Below, piece by piece: positions 21,086-24,381 of a stretch of 24,381 nt of DNA (the stretch's first letter is position 1; every line of letters begins with the position of its first letter). The DNA comes from Ophiosphaerella korrae (taxonomy: Eukaryota; Ascomycota; Dothideomycetes; Pleosporales; Phaeosphaeriaceae). Location: contig JALNQF010000538.1 of assembly GCA_028456385.1 (NCBI GenBank), positions 1 through 24,381 of the forward strand, written 5' to 3'. The notes under the pieces are model-generated. The model was not told the origin of the DNA and searched no databases. It saw nothing but the letters and a program-made list of their open reading frames with translations. The position numbers and the translations under genes were made by a program.

Positions 21086-22839
21086 ATGTACAAGCACAAT
21101 CAGATACCTAACTATCGACGAACAAAACCGCCCCGCGTTCGCAGCTTCTCCCATAAGGTCCGCACCGGATGCATTACCTGGTATGCTCGCCCTGTCGTGT
21201 GCGCCACACAGCTGCTGGCTGTTTTCGGCTTTATCTTCTTGCTCATCTGCTAACTTCGTTACAGCAAGTAAGTGAGCCTGGTCACTGCATTACGAGAATC
21301 CATTATCCTCGCTGCCTTCATTGTGGCTGGATTTTGCCAAAATTAAATTTGGTCATTGATCCGACTGGAGCATCCCCCGATTGGGACTGGACTAGGCTGA
21401 CTTGAGTCGTTGCTGCCTACAGGATACGTCGAAAGAAATGTGACGAAGAGGAACCAACCTGTCGGCGGTGCCGCGAGAGTCGCATCAAGTGCGATGGATA
21501 TGATCCAGCTTACCCTAAGAAGCCAAAGCCAATCACTCGAGAGCATCCGCTAGGTTCTCAACAAATCACTCGGGCAGACTGGAAGCTGGTCAAGTCTGTT
21601 GCAGGTCAACGTCACCTATACAACAAAATTCCGACCATTATGCTTGATACAATCCAGGGGACTGCATCCGACCGGCTCTTCTTCAACCATTTCCGCACCA
21701 TCACGGTTGTTGACTTCGTGCGGCTTGCAAGACCTGACAACTTTTGGTTCCGTATAGTTTTACCAATGTTCCAAGAAGAGCCTGCTGTGCGACATTTGTT
21801 CATCGCTCTCGGTGCAGCCCATAGATCTTACCTAAGTCAGCTGTCAGATTCATGTGCACAGGATGCCGTTGCTGCAATGCCTGATCTACAGCGGGTTGCA
21901 ATACAGCATTACAATGATGCCATAAGAGAATTGAATAAACTGGAAGATGTCACGACACCAGCATGCTGGAATATTCAAATAAAGATTCTCATCTGCTGCA
22001 TACTCTTTGTTTGCCTCGAAAACATGCTGGGCCGCTTTGACGAAGCAATTCGCCACTTGCAAGCCGGCTGCCGGCTCCTCGAGGCATCTGAACTGTCGGC
22101 TACACCGGACCACGTACGCCCACTGGTGCAGGAACTCGCAACCATATTCGTCCGTTTTGGTGTCGATGCAGGCCTGTTTGCCCGCGAAATCGTTATCCCC
22201 GATATGTCACCATACGCCAATCCTCCGAAAGAGGTTGAAGAGAATGATGAGTTGATGCCTTTCGTAGACTTCACAGAAGCAGAAGATGCTTTATGGGATA
22301 TAGACATCAGGATGTTTTATCGTGACTGTGATACATCTGATGACGATACCAAGTGTGAGAGAGAAGATTCATTTGAGTGCATGGACCTGAGCGAGTTTTC
22401 CGCGCCTCTTGAACGGTGGAAGACCAAATTCAACCTCCTCATTTCTTCTCTGGACATATCCAAAGGCCTAACAATGCCAGTGCAACGGGAAATACTGGTT
22501 CTCGACATCCAACGCTGCTTGTGGGATATCCTGCTCCTTCCAAAAGACGATGACCAGCAATACAGAAAGCTCACTCTCGACCTCGTCAGCATGGCGAAAA
22601 GTCTTTACGATTTAGAGGCATCCTGGTTAGGGAGACATATTTTCACACTTCATAGTGATACTGTCCCTGCCCTGTTCCATGCCGCTATCATCAGCGGTGA
22701 TCATGTGCTAATGCGCCATGTCATCAAACTGTTCCGGGGGAAGAAAAGGCGCGAAGGGTTGTGGGATATTTCAGAATGCGCCGATATACTCCAGACAGAG
22801 CTTTTGAAGACTTCCTTCATGAAGCAGGCCCTAGCCTAG
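21086..22839 (+). CDS. Zn(II)2Cys6 fungal transcription factor, 504 aa, two introns with a 3-nt microexon
   Basis: A nuclear DNA-binding regulator. Exons: 21086-21180, 21265-21267, 21423-22839 (1,515 nt, 505 codons with stop). The zinc cluster has six ligands, Cys29, Cys32, Cys39, Cys46, Cys49 and Cys56, spaced C-x2-C-x6-C-x6-C-x2-C-x6-C, preceded by the basic HKVRTG and followed by DGYDP. It fits the binuclear cluster exactly only when the microexon is included. The rest resembles the fungal-specific regulatory domain of the Fungal_trans_2 type: FFNHFRTITVVDFVR near 118, HLFIALGAAHRSYL near 155, and helical repeats to the C-terminus. An acidic stretch lies near 310-335 (CDTSDDDTKCEREDSFE). 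The ATG at 21086 is the first in frame after a stop at 21005. The target is unknown; the divergent deiminase gene is the obvious candidate. Confidence 0.9.
21181..21264 (+). other. Intron 1 of the Zn2Cys6 gene (84 nt)
   Basis: Donor GTATGC at 21181, branch CTAAC at 21250-21254 and acceptor TTACAG ending at 21264, the usual fungal spacing. It interrupts the codon of Cys32, the second zinc ligand, after TG. Confidence 0.82.
21265..21267 (+). other. 3-nt microexon (CAA) of the Zn2Cys6 gene
   Basis: Lying between an acceptor (ttacag) and a perfect donor (gtaagt), these three bases supply C to finish the Cys32 codon (TG+C) and AA to begin the Lys33 codon (AA+G). Without them the spliced frame reads Trp for Cys-Lys and the zinc cluster lacks a ligand. 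Confidence 0.78.
21268..21422 (+). other. Intron 2 of the Zn2Cys6 gene (155 nt)
   Basis: Donor GTAAGTGAGC at 21268, branch-like CTGAC at 21397-21401 and acceptor CCTACAG ending at 21422. The following exon opens with the third base of Lys33 and then IRRKKC. Confidence 0.82.
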
Positions 22840-22960
22840 GTAGGCTCTTCCAATAAAGTCGTTCCTCTACAACTACAAGAGTGGGTACAGCTCGTCAGAA
22901 CATATCCCAGTAATATAGAAACTAAAAACCCAGCCGCGCTACCAGTGGACTTTTTCGAGC

Positions 22961-23000
22961 AAATAACCAAAATTACCTACATAGGTAATTTTGGTTATTT
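22961..23000. repeat. Perfect inverted repeat, 19-bp arms, 2-nt spacer
   Basis: Left arm 22961-22979 (aaataaccaaaattaccta), spacer ca, right arm 22982-23000, an exact reverse complement. A shorter match (cgagc at 22956-22960, gctcg at 23005-23009) extends it imperfectly. It could form a cruciform or an RNA hairpin in the 3' part of a transcript, or be the core of a small inverted-repeat element. Confidence 0.9.
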
Positions 23001-23061
23001 AGGTCGCTCGCACTTTTGGTCACATACACTCATTTTGGTTCTTTTCTTTTTGTTTAGGTCT

Positions 23062-23078
23062 GGCACCTCCCAGGTGCC
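23062..23078. repeat. Small hairpin, 7-bp arms
   Basis: ggcacct (23062-23068), spacer ccc, aggtgcc (23072-23078). GC-rich arms in an AT-rich setting. It could be a transcript hairpin; no function is shown by the sequence. Confidence 0.6.
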
Positions 23079-23122
23079 CATAAACATTGAACGTCAACAA
23101 ATAAAAAAAACATAGGTATTAA

Positions 23123-24381
23123 TGTAACGGGAAGGTACGGCGGGTAGACACTACAAGTTATATAAGGTCGTCCCGTTTATATAAATATTATATAATACTA
23201 AAAGCTTTCGAAAACTTAGATATATATACTATTAGGCCCTAGTTAGTATACTAGAATTTATACCTATTTATTTAAAAATAAATATAAATTATAAATATAA
23301 ATAGTATATATTTCGGTTACTAAGTAGTTTTTAATATAGTTTAAAAGTAATTAAAATACTAGTAATACTAGTAATTATTATACTTTACTTAGTACTAATA
23401 TAACTTATAAGTTAATTCTTAAAGCTTTTAAATAGTTTAAATTTAGTAACTAACTTCTAAAGCTATTTTTTAAATTAATTTAACTTATATATATAATACT
23501 TTTACTATATTTAGCTTATTATAAAGTAGTAATTGCTATTACAAGATATAAGCTTAGGAATAAGTAGGAGATAATTATTAATTAAAGAGCTATCTAAGCT
23601 AGGCTACTTATATATAGTAGAGTAGCTCGAATAGCTTAAGCGGCTTACTTACTACTATAGGCTTACCTAAATCGTATAGAGCGAAGCTCTAACTTACAAT
23701 AATTACTAGTATTAAAGTAGCTATAGTAATAGTTACTACTATACTTACTTAGCTTAAAAAAAAGCTTATAAATATATAAGTATATAAACTATATAATAGT
23801 TTTAAGTAGTACTAGCTCTAAAATTATAATAGTAATTTATAGTAGTTATATTATAAAACTTATTTTTATAAGCTTATATTTTATACTTTAGTTAATTACT
23901 TTATAGTATATAAACTAGTAAGTAGTAAAAAGTTTATAATTATAAAGAATTTAGAGTAAAAAGCTTTAAAGTATACTAAGTACTATTAATAAGTATTACT
24001 AAGCTAAGTAATAAGTATAGTTAACTTTATTAGCTAGTATTTTCTTTAGTATCTAACTTAGAATAACTTTAAGTAAGTTTAAAAAACTTTAAATAATAAT
24101 AACTAGTATATATATTATATACTACTATAATAGCTTAAATAGCTATTAGCTTTTTTTATCTAAATTAGTTTAGTAGTATATTATTCTTATAATAATAGCT
24201 AAAAAAATACTTATATATATATATATATATTTATATATAAAAAGTAAGTTTTTAAAATATATACTACTAATATAAGTACTTATATATAAACTAAAGTTAC
24301 TATTTATAAAGTAGACTTTATATAAGATAACTTAATAAAGTAGTTTTAATAATTAACTAAAAAGAGTAAATAGTAGATAAA
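23123..24381. mobile_element. RIP-like AT-rich repeat remnant starting with an LTR-like terminus
   Basis: At 23123 the sequence tgtaacggga opens with the same nine bases as the element B LTR (tgtaacggg) and then diverges. From about 23155 the composition changes to very AT-rich with almost no CpA or TpG, as in the left part of the window. I could read no transposon domain in any frame, so the family is not known, and the right end is outside the window. The junction marks the right edge of the gene island. Confidence 0.5.
24211..24231. repeat. (TA)n microsatellite
   Basis: An uninterrupted run of about nine to ten TA units within the AT-rich remnant. It may be original or produced by conversion of CA or TG repeats. 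Confidence 0.8.

Larger units (their letters stand above)
22840..23122. other. 3' flank of the Zn2Cys6 gene
   Basis: No gene was seen. AATAAA at 22852-22857, 13 nt after the stop, could be a polyadenylation signal. The region holds a perfect 19-bp inverted repeat and a smaller hairpin, and ends at an LTR-like terminus at 23123. Confidence 0.5.

Noticed and set aside
20893..21111. A 72-codon open frame in the divergent promoter region
   Set aside because: It has no recognisable domain and overlaps the start of the Zn2Cys6 gene in another frame; probably chance.
21169..21405. A 78-codon open frame upstream of the regulator's long frame
   Set aside because: It spans the two introns and the microexon; the in-frame zinc-cluster exon explains the region better.
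21640..22839. Regulator starting at the ATG at 21640 (399 aa)
   Set aside because: The frame is open upstream and encodes the second half of a zinc cluster at 21424-21500; the true start is in exon 1.
23600..23700. A tRNA-like or structured RNA candidate around gagcgaagctc
   Set aside because: Only an 11-base hairpin is visible; no cloverleaf, anticodon arm or T-loop sequence could be found.

Overview
The window looks like a filamentous ascomycete (Pezizomycotina) genome: short spliceosomal introns with fungal donor and branch signals, a Zn(II)2Cys6 regulator, a fungal Fot1/pogo-type transposase, Ty3/Gypsy chromoviruses, and repeats mutated by repeat-induced point mutation (RIP). CpA and TpG are almost absent from the repeats while CpG survives. 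Only two genes look intact. No rRNA, tRNA or CRISPR was seen.

Layout. 1-3437: 3' half of a chromovirus on the + strand (element C: end of RT, RNase H, integrase, chromodomain, purine tract, 271-bp LTR), saturated with RIP. About 3616-9661: a second chromovirus on the - strand (element A), RIP-saturated, with one 443-bp LTR at its right end. About 9690-11045 plus 18078-18358: a Fot1/pogo-like DDE transposase gene split by element B. 11046-18072: element B, a complete chromovirus on the - strand with two 443-bp LTRs and a perfect 5-bp target duplication (TAAGT). RIP is strong in its left LTR and body and nearly absent from its right LTR. In the last 570 bp of its internal region CpA has gone from the + strand while about 44 TpG remain.

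18359-23122 is a gene island of ordinary base composition. It holds two divergent genes about 495 bp apart. On the - strand (18675-20590) is a predicted secreted protein-arginine deiminase of 620 aa, with a 53-nt intron inside the signal-peptide coding region and all four catalytic residues. On the + strand (21086-22839) is a Zn(II)2Cys6 transcription factor of 504 aa. Its zinc-cluster sequence is only rebuilt by splicing in a 3-nt microexon between introns of 84 and 155 nt. From 23123 the sequence returns to RIP-like AT-rich DNA, beginning with an LTR-like TGTAACGGG terminus.

The regulator may control its divergent neighbour; this is an inference from layout. The most notable points are the microexon, whose skipping would keep the frame but destroy a zinc ligand, and the natural record of RIP (strand asymmetry, a sharp boundary, mutated versus intact LTR of one element). 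Domain limits inside the decayed elements are approximate because every frame carries many stops.
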